Assembly (NCBI GenBank): GCA_964235605.1
Contig: CAXSCR010000012.1
Location: forward strand, 1-64,000
DNA length: 64,000 bases
Source of the DNA: DATCRE01 sp964235605
GTDB taxonomy: Bacteria; Bacteroidota; Bacteroidia; Cytophagales; Cyclobacteriaceae
Direction of reading: 5' to 3'
In this document: piece by piece, positions 54,901 to 63,168 of the stretch
Numbering within the stretch: position 1 is the first letter of the stretch
How the letters are laid out: the number at the start of each line of letters is the position of its first letter
Notes under the pieces: model-generated
What the model was told of the DNA's origin: nothing
What the model saw: the letters and a program-made list of their open reading frames with translations, nothing else
Database searches by the model: none
Made by a program: the position numbers and the translations under genes

Positions 54901-55020
54901 ATCTACAAGATCGATTCCTTTATTATATAGTATATCAGCTCTTCCCTGCGACAACTGATTTTGTGCAGATAGCGATTGAACCAAGAATAAGACAAACAGG
55001 GTGATGTAGTGAAACTTCAC
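51982..55020 (-). CDS. large tetratricopeptide-repeat periplasmic protein
   Basis: About 1012 residues, almost entirely helical repeats (BamD/YbgF-like TPRs). I place the start at the GTG at 55018-55020, giving signal peptide MKFHYITLFVLFLVQSLSA; the frame is open to an ATG at 55122 that would put a 34-residue extension before the signal. Typical units are YDLANFFYNDKNYTKASVYFKKVNFPS, YYLGILYLKQGDKLYAMNSFDYARHYP and YYIAESYYRLKNFDNALPIFTELSNDV, each ~34 residues; at least 20 are visible. A scaffold function in the periplasm is likely. The following barrel protein gene begins 10 bases after the stop. Confidence 0.88.
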   Translation of the reverse strand: MKFHYITLFVLFLVQSLSAQNQLSQGRADILYNKGIDLVDHANYGAARVVFTEFLVTAPTNDTRRAESAYFVAFSALSLGHTDGEKLIDQFITNYPSNTRAATAYYDLANFFYNDKNYTKASVYFKKVNFPSLSSNQQNEAHFKWGYSFFNLKKLDEALAQFNFVKKQGSSYSPASNYYAGFVENSKALYDEALTDLKRAEISPSYSNIVPYLIANIYYKQGKYDELIQYAATLKTRTGIANINEISMLVADAYYFKNDFKRATESYDKYLSENPEKAESAVLFRAGYANYSLGQNEKAVDYLNKSAATKDSISYYASYYLGILYLKQGDKLYAMNSFDYARHYPADKKLTEESTFQFAKVSYDAGKPDQAISELEKFQVAYPTGVHITEVKELLAQAYVNGNNFHKAIEYIEALPNRSQYIDQAYQKATYLKGAELFNKDEYAEAVKYFNKSLEYPIEKNYVALASFWNGEAYSNGKKYEEAITNYQRVVSMGSTVDSEILLNTRYGLGYAHFNLKAYDKALFNFKDFTNKGNKNTTNYADGLIRLADCYYVSKQYDDALTYYNKAIAIGSSDNDYVFLQTGSIYGIQRKYAEARKQFSALIQNYPKSQYRDEAMFQRAQFDIEQGNYQVAAEGLTQLIKEGANSNFLPYAYMRRAASYFNLAQYDKTIADYISVVNRFPGHPSAQDALLPLQEALTLAGRSGEFEKYLTQFKTANPENKGIESLEFETGKNFYFDQQYQKSINNLTSFKSAYPQSARLQEANYYIAESYYRLKNFDNALPIFTELSNDVNFNMGSRVIGRIAEIQFNQGKHDSALGSFHRLEKMASNKKEQYNAWAGLMETFYLQGLYDSADIYARIILEKGGVNASAQNKASLYLGKTAIARGDNETAKDEFLNTLNSAHDEFGAEAKYQLAQIFYLQKEYKQCYETVVSLNEDFASYETWVGKSYLLLADNFIAMNDIFQARATLKSLIDKFPSPQVKEQAREKIKQIEQAAADKQKTLDADTLETIR

Positions 55021-55196
55021 GTTAAAAATGTTTTTAAGGTAAAACAGTGTTGCAAAAAAATTATTGCAAAGGAATGACCAAATATGCGAGATAAAAAAAT
55101 ATGCCAATGCTTTTAATTGCATGGACTTAAAGATAATGTGTGAAATATGAATATTCCAAATAGTCGTTACTCATTTAGGATTTTCTAATTGTCAAT

Positions 55197-55258
55197 GGTA
55201 ACTGCATCTAGGAATGGGGGACTAGGCATTGGGCATTGGGTATTAGGTATTAGGTTGT
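55197..55258. repeat. short-period intergenic repeat, AGGCATTGGG family
   Basis: Iterates ACTAGGCATTGGGCATTGGG and TATTAGGTATTAGG in the gap between two divergent genes. It belongs to the same family as 13506-13702 and 18590-18655. Confidence 0.6.
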
Positions 55259-55341
55259 ATAATGAAATGAAAAATTTTACAAATCTGATGAAGTTGTATA
55301 GTGTATAAAAAATATCATTTTTACAGAATCAAAATGGAGAT

Positions 55342-56157
55342 GTGGAGAATATTCTTGCTTATCAGAACGCTAAACTGAATTATTCAAAATCTGGTAATGG
55401 AGATCGTAACATGATTTTATTTCATGGATTTGGTCAGAATAATAATGCTTTTAAATTTATCGCGGCATCGCTTACTGATGAATACACACTGTATAGCATT
55501 GATCTTTTTTTTCATGGTAGAAGCGTATGGAGTGATGGTGAGAAGCCTTTAGCCAAAGCGTATTGGAAGGAGATATTAACAAAATTCTGTAACGAAAATA
55601 ATATAACCAGTTTTTCGCTTGTGGGCTTTAGCTTAGGCTGTCGCTTTGTGCTAGCCTCTATTGAAGCATTCCCTAATAGAATAGAAAATGTTTTTCTAAT
55701 AGCGCCTGACGGTATAAAAACTAGCTTCTGGTACAGTTTAGCAACTCAACATGGTTTTTGTCGAGACATCTTTAAAAGTTTTACACACCACCCAGCAAGA
55801 TTCCAATTCCTCGCTAACATTTTATCTGGGCTTCAGTTAATGGATAAGTCCCTTATTAGATTTGCTAAACATCAGATGGAGACAGAAGATAAACGAAAGA
55901 AGGTTTACTACGCATGGGTGGTGTTTCGTTACCTTAGTTTTGACCTCAAAGAGTTTGCCCGGCTTGCAAATAATTATAATATCGGTTTTACTTTCATTGC
56001 AGGGACTAAAGACCCAGTGATAAAAGTAAAGAGCTTGCGTCTTTTCCAGAAGTTATTAAAAAATAGCAAGATTGAATTAATCGAAACTGGACATCTTGGA
56101 ATTTTAAAACATGAGCGGCTAATTGAACTACTCCAAGTCCCATCAACAAATAAGTAA
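55342..56157 (+). CDS. alpha/beta hydrolase
   Basis: A 271-residue alpha/beta-hydrolase-fold enzyme, cytoplasmic, start GTG at 55342. The oxyanion motif HGFGQNNNAF is near residue 29; the nucleophile elbow SLVGFSLGCRF has the catalytic Ser; the Asp is in AGTKDPVIKV and the His in ETGHLGIL near the end, so the triad is complete. A cap domain of about 90 residues lies between strands 6 and 7. The substrate is unknown. It stands between the TPR gene and purL and is separated from purL by 135 bases with a promoter in between. Confidence 0.88.
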   Translation: MENILAYQNAKLNYSKSGNGDRNMILFHGFGQNNNAFKFIAASLTDEYTLYSIDLFFHGRSVWSDGEKPLAKAYWKEILTKFCNENNITSFSLVGFSLGCRFVLASIEAFPNRIENVFLIAPDGIKTSFWYSLATQHGFCRDIFKSFTHHPARFQFLANILSGLQLMDKSLIRFAKHQMETEDKRKKVYYAWVVFRYLSFDLKEFARLANNYNIGFTFIAGTKDPVIKVKSLRLFQKLLKNSKIELIETGHLGILKHERLIELLQVPSTNK

Positions 56158-56234
56158 ACCAATTTCGGAGATAATTCTTTTAATTAAGATAACAGGGTAT
56201 GATTTGCTATGCCCTAATGAATTCGTAAAAACTT

Positions 56235-56265
56235 TAGAAATTATCCGCAATCCATGTTATTTTTG
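56235..56265 (+). promoter_or_regulatory. Bacteroidota-type promoter of purL
   Basis: TATTTTTG at 56258-56265 matches TAnnTTTG, with a T-rich TTTA near 56233-56236 at the -33 position. The transcript would start about 20 bases before the purL ATG (56293). Confidence 0.5.
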
Positions 56266-56292
56266 CGAATCTTTTAATCACACGTACTCCAG

Positions 56293-59200
56293 ATGATTTT
56301 ATTTTTCCGTTCGAAGGCCGACGTAATTTTTGCAGTTGGCTCGGCACAGTCATTTCAACCTACAGACATCCAGAAAATTACTTGGTTATTTAGCGGCGCC
56401 GAACCCGTAGCTGAATCTGTATTGAATGGTTATTTTATCGGTCCCAGAAAGGAAATGATTACACCTTGGAGCACAAATGCAGTCGAAATAACCCAGACCA
56501 TGGGTATCAGCGGAATTAAAAGAATCGAAGAGTTCATCGCTATAAAAAACGGTGCAGTAAAGTACGATAAAATGTTACAAGTGCTTTATACAACTTTAGA
56601 TCAATCGCTATTTACCATACACCACACTCCCGCTCCTATTATTGAAATAGAAGATATCGCATCCTTCAGCCAAAAGGAAGGTCTCGCCTTAAGCCAAGAT
56701 GAAATTGATTATCTAGAAAAGGTAAGACAACAATTAGGACGTAAACTCACAGATAGTGAGGTCTTTGGTTTCTCACAGGTAAATTCAGAGCATTGCAGAC
56801 ATAAGATCTTCAACGGCACTTTTATAATCGATGGCACTGAGAAAGGTCAGACGCTTTTTCAATTAATTAAAAAGACATCCAAAGAAAATCCCAATTATTT
56901 AATCTCTGCATATAAGGATAATGTGGCTTTTATAAAGGGACCAAGAATACAACAGTTCTCGCCTCGCCGTCAAGATATAGCCGATTACTTCGAAATAAAA
57001 GACATAGATTCCGTAATCTCTATAAAAGCAGAAACGCATAATTTCCCAACAACGGTCGAACCCTTTAATGGTGCAGCGACTGGTTCAGGAGGCGAAATTC
57101 GCGACAGACTCGCCGGCGGAAAGGGTTCTTTGCCTTTGGCAGGAAGTGCTGTTTATATAACCTCTTATCCTCGACTTGACAATGGAAGGCCTTGGGAAAA
57201 AGAATTTACAGAACGCAAATGGCTTTATCAAACACCTGCAGAAATTCTCATTAAAGCATCAGATGGTGCTTCTGATTTTGGAAATAAATTCGGACAACCA
57301 TTGATTTCCGGAAGCGTGCTCACCTTCGAGCACATGGAGAACGATAAAAAATATGGCTTCGATAAAGTTATCATGTTGGCTGGCGGCATTGGCTTCGGAA
57401 AAGAAGCCGATAGCCAAAAAGGTCATCTGGAAGCAGGTGATAAAATAGTATTGTTAGGCGGCGATAATTATCGTATCGGTATGGGTGGTAGTGCTGTATC
57501 ATCAGTTGCAACGGGTGAGTATGGCAATGCTATCGAGTTAAACGCCATTCAACGTTCCAATCCTGAGATGCAGAAGCGTGCCATGAACGCCATTCGCGCC
57601 ATGGTTGAATCTGATAACAACACCATTATAACTATTCATGATCATGGCGCTGGTGGTCACTTAAATTGTCTCTCTGAGTTACTAGAAGAAACAGGCGGAA
57701 CGATTCACATTGACAAGTTACCCATTGGTGATCCTACGCTTTCTGATAAGGAAATTATCAGCAATGAATCACAAGAGAGAATGGGCTTGGGTATTAAAGA
57801 AAAAGATCTTGATCTACTCAGAAAAATATCAGAACGTGAACGCGCGCCCTTCTATGTAGTGGGTGAAGCAACAGGCGATAAAAAATTAATTTTCAGCAAA
57901 GCAGGTCAAGCGCAAAAACCAGTTGACTTAAAACTCGAAAATCTTTTTGGATCTTCACCTAAGACTATCCTTAAAGACACAACGCTACCGGTAAAATATG
58001 CACCCATAAAGTATGATGGATCTAAGCTCAAAGAATATCTTGAACAAGTACTTCAGCTTGAAAGCGTAGCGTGTAAAGATTGGTTAACTAACAAAGTCGA
58101 TCGTTCTGTAACAGGAAAAGTTGCAACGCAACAAACTTGTGGACCTATTCAACTTCCATTAAACAATGTTGCTGTTATGGCTTTGGATTACCTAAGTTAT
58201 AAAGGTGTTGCTACAGCCATTGGCCATGCTCCCGGCGGCGCCATGATTAATCCGGCAGCCGGAAGTAAACTCGCTATTGCAGAATCGCTAACCAACTTGG
58301 TATGGGCTTCTCTTACACACGGACTGAAAGGTGTTTCACTTAGTGCTAACTGGATGTGGCCTTGCAAAAATAAAGGTGAAGACGCGCGTTTGTATAGTGC
58401 TGTTGAAGCTGTGAGTGACTTTGCCATTAAACTTGGCATTAACATACCAACTGGAAAGGATTCTCTTTCCATGACACAAAAATATCCTAACGGTGAAGTG
58501 GTTATTGCCCCAGGCACAGTAATCATTTCTGCAGCAGGCGAAGTTGATGATTTAAGAAAAACAGTATCACCTTCACTTCATCCTATAGAAGGAACAAAAC
58601 TTATCTACATTAACTTATCAAAAGATAAATTTAAACTAGGCGGCAGCAGCTTTGCGCAGATCTTAAATCTTTTAGGTGATGATGTACCTACCATAACAGA
58701 TGAAGCGTATTTCGCGAAAGCATTTGAAACGACGCAAGCGCTCATTAAGCAAAATCTGATATTGTCTGGACATGACGTATCAGAGGGTGGCATGATAACA
58801 GCCTTGCTTGAAATGTGTTTCGCGGTGCCTGAAGTGGGCCTTACACTTAATATAAACTTGGTTGGAAAAGATTTAACTACAATTCTATTTAGTGAAAATC
58901 CGGCTTTACTAATTCAGGTTGAAAATGACAATGAAGTTTTTGCTATACTGGACTCAAACAATATAGAATACAAATTATTAGGGCATGTAACGCACGAGCG
59001 GAAAATTACCATTCGCCATGCCAATGAAATGATTGATTTTGAAATTGATGAACTCAGAGACATTTGGTATAAAACCTCGTATCTTCTTGATAGCAAGCAA
59101 CGCCCGCAGGCACATGCAGACAAGCGATATCACAACTATAAGCATCAACCATTAAATTATAATTTCCAAAAACATTTCGATGGTCAATTTAAAACATATG

Positions 59201-59979
59201 GCATTGATCCACTAAGAAGATCACCTACTGGTTTAAAGGCAGCCATCATTCGTGAGAAAGGCGTTAACGGTGATCGTGAAATGGCTTACTCACTTTACTT
59301 AGCGGGTTTCGACGTAAAAGATGTTCATATGACTGATCTTGTATCAGGCCGCGAAGATCTTTCGGATGTAAATATGATTGTGTTTGTTGGAGGCTTCTCA
59401 AACTCAGATGTACTCGGTTCTGCTAAAGGTTGGGCGGGAGCTTTTCTCTACAATCCCAAAGCGAAACAAGCGCTGGAAAATTTCTACAAACGCACAGACA
59501 CCTTGAGTCTTGGTGTTTGTAACGGATGTCAGTTGGTAATGGAATTGGGATTACTTTATCCTGAATGGAAAGATCATCCTAAAATGCATCACAATGGTTC
59601 TATGAAATTTGAATCAACGTTTATCAATGTTTCAATACCAGAGAACAACTCAGTTATGCTAAATACCCTCGCCGGCTCAAGGTTAGGGGTTTGGGTAGCA
59701 CACGGAGAAGGTCGTTTTAAATTACCTTCGGATAAATCTGGTTATCAGGTCACAGCGGAATTTACTTACCCTGAGTATCCGGGAAACCCAAATGACTCTG
59801 ACTTTTCAGTTGCTGCGCTTTGCTCAAAAAATGGACGACATTTGGCCATTATGCCACACATTGAACGGTCGTTATTTTCATGGAATTGGCCCTATTATCC
59901 AGGCAGAAAATCTGACCAAGTTTCACCTTGGATTGAAGCGTTTGTGAACGCAAGCAACTGGGTAAAGAAGCATTCGTAG
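56293..59979 (+). CDS. purL: phosphoribosylformylglycinamidine synthase
   Basis: Large single-chain FGAM synthase of purine synthesis; 1228 residues, cytoplasmic. Order: N-terminal PurS-like part; linker; two AIR-synthase-type ATP-binding halves (SVISIKAETHNFPTTVEPFNGAATGSGGEIRD; IPTGKDSLSM; LSGHDVSEGGM); C-terminal class I glutamine amidotransferase (about 955-1228). The amidotransferase has the nucleophile Cys in LGVCNGCQLVMELGLL and the His/Glu of AIMPHIERS. This layout is the Proteobacteria/Bacteroidota type, not the three-subunit PurL/PurQ/PurS of Gram-positives. It is monocistronic; a small hairpin (60020-60040) follows the stop but lacks a T-run. Confidence 0.97.
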   Translation: MILFFRSKADVIFAVGSAQSFQPTDIQKITWLFSGAEPVAESVLNGYFIGPRKEMITPWSTNAVEITQTMGISGIKRIEEFIAIKNGAVKYDKMLQVLYTTLDQSLFTIHHTPAPIIEIEDIASFSQKEGLALSQDEIDYLEKVRQQLGRKLTDSEVFGFSQVNSEHCRHKIFNGTFIIDGTEKGQTLFQLIKKTSKENPNYLISAYKDNVAFIKGPRIQQFSPRRQDIADYFEIKDIDSVISIKAETHNFPTTVEPFNGAATGSGGEIRDRLAGGKGSLPLAGSAVYITSYPRLDNGRPWEKEFTERKWLYQTPAEILIKASDGASDFGNKFGQPLISGSVLTFEHMENDKKYGFDKVIMLAGGIGFGKEADSQKGHLEAGDKIVLLGGDNYRIGMGGSAVSSVATGEYGNAIELNAIQRSNPEMQKRAMNAIRAMVESDNNTIITIHDHGAGGHLNCLSELLEETGGTIHIDKLPIGDPTLSDKEIISNESQERMGLGIKEKDLDLLRKISERERAPFYVVGEATGDKKLIFSKAGQAQKPVDLKLENLFGSSPKTILKDTTLPVKYAPIKYDGSKLKEYLEQVLQLESVACKDWLTNKVDRSVTGKVATQQTCGPIQLPLNNVAVMALDYLSYKGVATAIGHAPGGAMINPAAGSKLAIAESLTNLVWASLTHGLKGVSLSANWMWPCKNKGEDARLYSAVEAVSDFAIKLGINIPTGKDSLSMTQKYPNGEVVIAPGTVIISAAGEVDDLRKTVSPSLHPIEGTKLIYINLSKDKFKLGGSSFAQILNLLGDDVPTITDEAYFAKAFETTQALIKQNLILSGHDVSEGGMITALLEMCFAVPEVGLTLNINLVGKDLTTILFSENPALLIQVENDNEVFAILDSNNIEYKLLGHVTHERKITIRHANEMIDFEIDELRDIWYKTSYLLDSKQRPQAHADKRYHNYKHQPLNYNFQKHFDGQFKTYGIDPLRRSPTGLKAAIIREKGVNGDREMAYSLYLAGFDVKDVHMTDLVSGREDLSDVNMIVFVGGFSNSDVLGSAKGWAGAFLYNPKAKQALENFYKRTDTLSLGVCNGCQLVMELGLLYPEWKDHPKMHHNGSMKFESTFINVSIPENNSVMLNTLAGSRLGVWVAHGEGRFKLPSDKSGYQVTAEFTYPEYPGNPNDSDFSVAALCSKNGRHLAIMPHIERSLFSWNWPYYPGRKSDQVSPWIEAFVNASNWVKKHS

Positions 59980-60056
59980 CATACGCAATGAAAACATAAG
60001 CTCATTATTTTCTCTGGCGTGGGAATTACATAAATTCCCATATTAGTATTCGGCTT

Positions 60057-60502
60057 ATGAAAAGCTTTACTTATCCCTCATTGTTCTAGGTCTTTTAAGT
60101 TCATGCCTGCGTTATAAAGAACTACCTGTAAAATACGATTACAGTTTCAAAGGCAATTTTAAGAAATATCGAACTTTTGATATCATGAAATCATCTGGTC
60201 TGAAAGATACTAGCACAATTCAATCATTGAAAAATCAATTATTTCACGCATGAAGTTTTGGGATATAAACAGGTTTCATATAAGCCCCACCTAATCATTG
60301 GGTATAAAATGTTTGACGATAGCTTGAAATTGAATGGTTATATCCTGCCCGATATTGAAGATTGGATACTCAAGGCAAGGACGAACTGGATTATAATCCT
60401 CAAAAATTCTGATACATTTTTATGACAGGTGCCAAACCAACTCTGTATGGCAAGGATAAACCACCTATGGCTCAATTGACTTCAATAACAGTCGGCATTT
60501 AA
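60057..60502 (+). pseudogene. frameshifted DUF4136-like lipoprotein
   Basis: From about 60071 one frame reads LSLIVLGLLSSCLRYKELPV and KYDYSFKGNFKKYRTFDIMK, with lipobox LSSC, and ends at a TGA near 60252. A second frame continues with HEVLGYKQVSYKPHLIIGYK, the conserved middle of DUF4136 proteins. Further shifts lead to a tail LTSITVGI and stop at 60502. The initial ATG at 60057 is itself out of frame with the lipobox. At least three frameshifts make this a clear pseudogene. Confidence 0.75.
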
Positions 60503-60632
60503 AAAAAAAATGCTGTAATATCAATCGTTGATAAGTACGCTTTTGGGCTGAAGGCATTTTGGAACTGCTTTAAATCCAGAAAAAGACCTATAAAAAAGTC
60601 ATTCAGGCTTTATCATTTTTAAAAAATAATCA

Positions 60633-60640
60633 TACATTTG
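60633..60640 (+). promoter_or_regulatory. -7 box of the tRNA-Gln promoter
   Basis: TACATTTG is a perfect match to TAnnTTTG. The tRNA begins 51 bases downstream of it. A T-rich segment lies at the -33 position. Confidence 0.55.
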
Positions 60641-60690
60641 CAATCCCAAATTAGGGTTCTGGTACCAATTACCTTGTTATTAGAGACTAT

Positions 60691-60763
60691 TGTCCGATGG
60701 TGTAACTGGCAACACGCCTGATTTTGATTCAGGAAAGTCTAGGTTCGAGCCCTAGTCGGACAA
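60691..60763 (+). tRNA. tRNA-Gln (anticodon UUG)
   Basis: Acceptor strands TGTCCGA (60691-60697) and TCGGACA (60756-60762) pair perfectly; the discriminator is A at 60763, and CCA is not encoded. The anticodon arm is CCTGA-TTTTGAT-TCAGG with anticodon TTG; the T-arm is CTAGG-TTCGAGC-CCTAG. Length is 73 nt. Confidence 0.96.
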
Positions 60764-60768
60764 CTTTG

Positions 60769-60805
60769 AATCCCGACTTACCTTTAAGCCGGGATTAGTT
60801 TTTTT
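60769..60805 (+). terminator. Rho-independent terminator / attenuator between tRNA-Gln and prs
   Basis: AATCCCG (60769-60775) pairs with CGGGATT (60790-60796), with additional G-C contacts toward the loop, and is followed after two bases by seven T ending at 60805. It lies 17 bases before the prs ATG, so prs either has its own start inside this region or depends on read-through. Confidence 0.75.
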
Positions 60806-60821
60806 GAAACGTAAAGTTCAT

Positions 60822-61754
60822 ATGGCTGTTAAAATATTCAGTGGTAGATCTACCACTTATCTCGCAGAGAAAATTGCGCATGCCTATGGAGAACCTTTGG
60901 GCAAAGTAAATTATCAGCAATTCAGCGATGGTGAAATGTCCCCTTTCTTAGTTGAATCTGTACGCGGCCACGAAGTTTTTATTATTCAATCTACCATTCC
61001 TCCATCAGATAATTTGATGGAGCTTTTGCTGATGGTGGATGCAGCCAAACGTGCAAGTGCTTCTAGTGTAAACGTTGTGATACCTTATTTTGGTTATGCA
61101 CGTCAAGACAGAAAAGATAGACCTAGAGTTTCTATTGCTGCTAAATTAATTGCCAATCTACTAACAGCAGCAGGCTCAGATCGAATAATGACCTGCGATT
61201 TACATGCCGATCAAATTCAGGGATTTTTTGACATTCCTGTAGATCACATGGATGGCGCATACGTTTTTGTTCCTTACTTAAAATCACTTGGATTAACAAA
61301 AAATATCATGTTTGCTTCACCCGATGTAGGGGGAATTAAAAGAGCCAGAAGCTTTGCTAAATTCTTTGATGCAGACCTTGTTGTTTGCGACAAATACAGA
61401 AAAGAAGCAAACAAAGTTGAATCAATGCGCCTAATCGGTGAGGTTGATGGCAAAGACGTAGTATTAGTTGATGACCTTGTCGATACGGCGGGTACAATTT
61501 GCAAAGCAGCCGCATTGTTAAAAGAAAAAGGCGCTAAATCTGTGCGGGCAGTTTGTACGCATGCTGTACTCTCCGGTAAGGCATATGAGAACATCGAGAA
61601 TTCTCTCTTAGAGGAAATTGCAGTATCTGACACCATGCCTTTAAAACAACTATCACCAAAAATAAAAGTATTATCGGTGTCTGATCTTTTTGCTAAAGCA
61701 ATTAGAAAAATTCACGATCACGAATCGATCAGCTCACTTTTTATCAAACTGTAA
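60822..61754 (+). CDS. prs: ribose-phosphate pyrophosphokinase
   Basis: Makes PRPP from ribose 5-phosphate and ATP, feeding purine (purL nearby), pyrimidine, histidine and NAD synthesis. I set the start at the ATG at 60822 (MAVKIFSGRSTTYLAEKIAHAYG, 310 residues); a TTG at 60804 lies in the terminator's T-run. Motifs: FSDGEMSPFLVESVRGHEVFIIQST, YFGYARQDRKDRPRVSIAAKLIANLL, TCDLHADQIQGFFDIPVDHM, and the PRPP-binding loop VVLVDDLVDTAGTICKAA. It is followed after 32 bases by rplY. This tRNA-Gln, prs, rplY, pth order is common in the phylum. Confidence 0.97.
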   Translation: MAVKIFSGRSTTYLAEKIAHAYGEPLGKVNYQQFSDGEMSPFLVESVRGHEVFIIQSTIPPSDNLMELLLMVDAAKRASASSVNVVIPYFGYARQDRKDRPRVSIAAKLIANLLTAAGSDRIMTCDLHADQIQGFFDIPVDHMDGAYVFVPYLKSLGLTKNIMFASPDVGGIKRARSFAKFFDADLVVCDKYRKEANKVESMRLIGEVDGKDVVLVDDLVDTAGTICKAAALLKEKGAKSVRAVCTHAVLSGKAYENIENSLLEEIAVSDTMPLKQLSPKIKVLSVSDLFAKAIRKIHDHESISSLFIKL

Positions 61755-61786
61755 ATTTTAAAATAAACATAACCAAATAAACTATT

Positions 61787-62431
61787 ATGAAGACGATTGA
61801 GATTATAGGGTATCGCAGAGCAAATCTCGGCAAGTCAGATTCACAAAGATTAAGAACTGAAGGTAATGTTCCTTGCGTTCTTTATGGTGGAAATGAACAG
61901 ATCCATTTTTATTCACCTGTTATCCTTTTCAGGGATTTGGTTTACACCAATGAAGCGCATTTTGTAAAACTTAATATTGAAGGTGAGGAAGCTGAAGCAA
62001 TTCTTCAAGACATTCAGTTTCACCCGGTAAGTGAGCTTATTTTTCACATCGACTTCTTACGCATCACTGCAGATAAGAAAGTGAAGATGAACATTCCTGC
62101 ACGTTTAATAGGTCAATCACCTGGCGTATCTAAAGGTGGAACATTAGTAAGAAAAAGAGATCATTTAAAAGTATTTGCGTTACCAAAAGATATGCCTGAT
62201 CACATCGATGTTGATGTATCGTCTTTGGATTTCCACCATGCTATTAAAGTAGGTGATATTAAAAGTGGCAATCTTGAATTCTTAGATCCTAAGCAAGCTT
62301 CTGTAGCTGTGGTTGAAGTGCCACGTGCTGCTAAAATGGCTGCTGAAGAAGCTGCTGCTGCTCCTGCCGTTGCTGCTCCTGCTGAAGCAAAGAAAGTTGA
62401 AACACCTAAGAAAGAAGAAGGAAAAAAATAA
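61787..62431 (+). CDS. rplY: 50S ribosomal protein L25 (general stress protein Ctc type)
   Basis: Binds 5S rRNA. The protein has 214 residues: the N-terminal L25 domain (about 1-90, IEIIGYRRANLGKSDSQRLRTEGNVPCVLYGG, VKLNIEGEEAEAILQDIQFHPVSELIFHIDFL), the C-terminal TL5/Ctc domain (about 95-185, VKMNIPARLIGQSPGVSKGGTLVRKRDHLKVFALPKDMPDHIDVDVSSLDFHHAIKVGDI) and an Ala/Lys-rich tail (about 190-214). The tail is of a kind often seen in this phylum. It is cotranscribed with prs. A strong terminator follows at 62451-62477, separating it from pth. Confidence 0.95.
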   Translation: MKTIEIIGYRRANLGKSDSQRLRTEGNVPCVLYGGNEQIHFYSPVILFRDLVYTNEAHFVKLNIEGEEAEAILQDIQFHPVSELIFHIDFLRITADKKVKMNIPARLIGQSPGVSKGGTLVRKRDHLKVFALPKDMPDHIDVDVSSLDFHHAIKVGDIKSGNLEFLDPKQASVAVVEVPRAAKMAAEEAAAAPAVAAPAEAKKVETPKKEEGKK

Positions 62432-62450
62432 GTTGAATATTAAACTCGTG

Positions 62451-62477
62451 AAAAATCCTGCTTCGGCAGGATTTTTT
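62451..62477 (+). terminator. Rho-independent terminator after rplY
   Basis: AAAAATCCTGC (62451-62461) pairs with GCAGGATTTTT (62466-62476) around a TTCG tetraloop, followed by T-rich sequence. Confidence 0.85.
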
Positions 62478-62506
62478 GTTTTAACAAGTCCCACGTAACT
62501 TAACAT

Positions 62507-63067
62507 ATGAAGTATCTTATCGCAGGCTTGGGTAACATAGGTTCTGAATATGAATTGACCCGGCATAACATAGGCTTTTTAGTTCTTGATCAATTGGCTG
62601 ACCAACAGAAGGTGGCGTTCATCTCTGAGCGCCATGCGGAAAAAGCAGAATTTAAATATAAGGGCAAAGCCATACATATTATTAAACCCACCACCTACAT
62701 GAACTTGAGTGGCAAAGCAGTAGCGTATTGGATTAACGAATTAAAAATTCCGAAAGAAAATCTACTGGTAGTGGTTGATGATTTGGCCTTACCCTTCGGA
62801 ACGCTACGCATGCGCACCAAAGGAAGTGCTGCTGGCCACAATGGATTAAAAAATATAGAGCTTTTACTTAACGGCCAAGATTACGCGCGTTTACGTTTTG
62901 GAATCGGCGATAATTTTAATAAGGGACATCAAGCAGATTTCGTTCTTAGTAATTTCTCAAAAACAGAATTCAGCGAACTCCCCTACGTAATTAATCAAGC
63001 CAACGACATGATACTTTCCTATTGCGCCATCGGCCCCGAACGCACAATGAGTCTTTTCAATAAATGA
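62507..63067 (+). CDS. pth: peptidyl-tRNA hydrolase
   Basis: Releases peptides from tRNAs that drop off the ribosome; essential, cytoplasmic. The protein has 186 residues with all family markers: [28 protein letters not shown] (the catalytic His is in TRHNIG and an Asn just precedes it), [50 protein letters not shown] and the C-terminal region [10 protein letters not shown]. It starts about 30 bases after the rplY terminator. The next gene converges on it. Confidence 0.96.
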   Translation: MKYLIAGLGNIGSEYELTRHNIGFLVLDQLADQQKVAFISERHAEKAEFKYKGKAIHIIKPTTYMNLSGKAVAYWINELKIPKENLLVVVDDLALPFGTLRMRTKGSAAGHNGLKNIELLLNGQDYARLRFGIGDNFNKGHQADFVLSNFSKTEFSELPYVINQANDMILSYCAIGPERTMSLFNK

Positions 63068-63119
63068 TACTTGTGTATTTATTAGAGACATCACCTATTA
63101 GTGAAAGGTTCTAAACACG

Positions 63120-63165
63120 TATTTATCAACCTACCCTACCCATCGACCATCGTCCATTGACCAAT
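63120..63165. repeat. short-period intergenic repeat, CCATCGACCATCGTCC family
   Basis: Iterates CTACCCATCGACCATCG and TCCATTGACCA in the gap between convergent genes. It resembles the tract at 4251-4377 in word composition. Confidence 0.45.
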
Positions 63166-63168
63166 TAA

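Larger units (their letters stand above)
59980..60690. other. intergenic region with decayed lipoprotein gene and tRNA promoter
   Basis: About 710 bases between purL and tRNA-Gln. It contains a hairpin (TGGGAATT with its complement, 60020-60040), the remains of a DUF4136-like lipoprotein (60057-60502) and the tRNA-Gln promoter (60633-60640). No intact gene is present. Confidence 0.6.
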
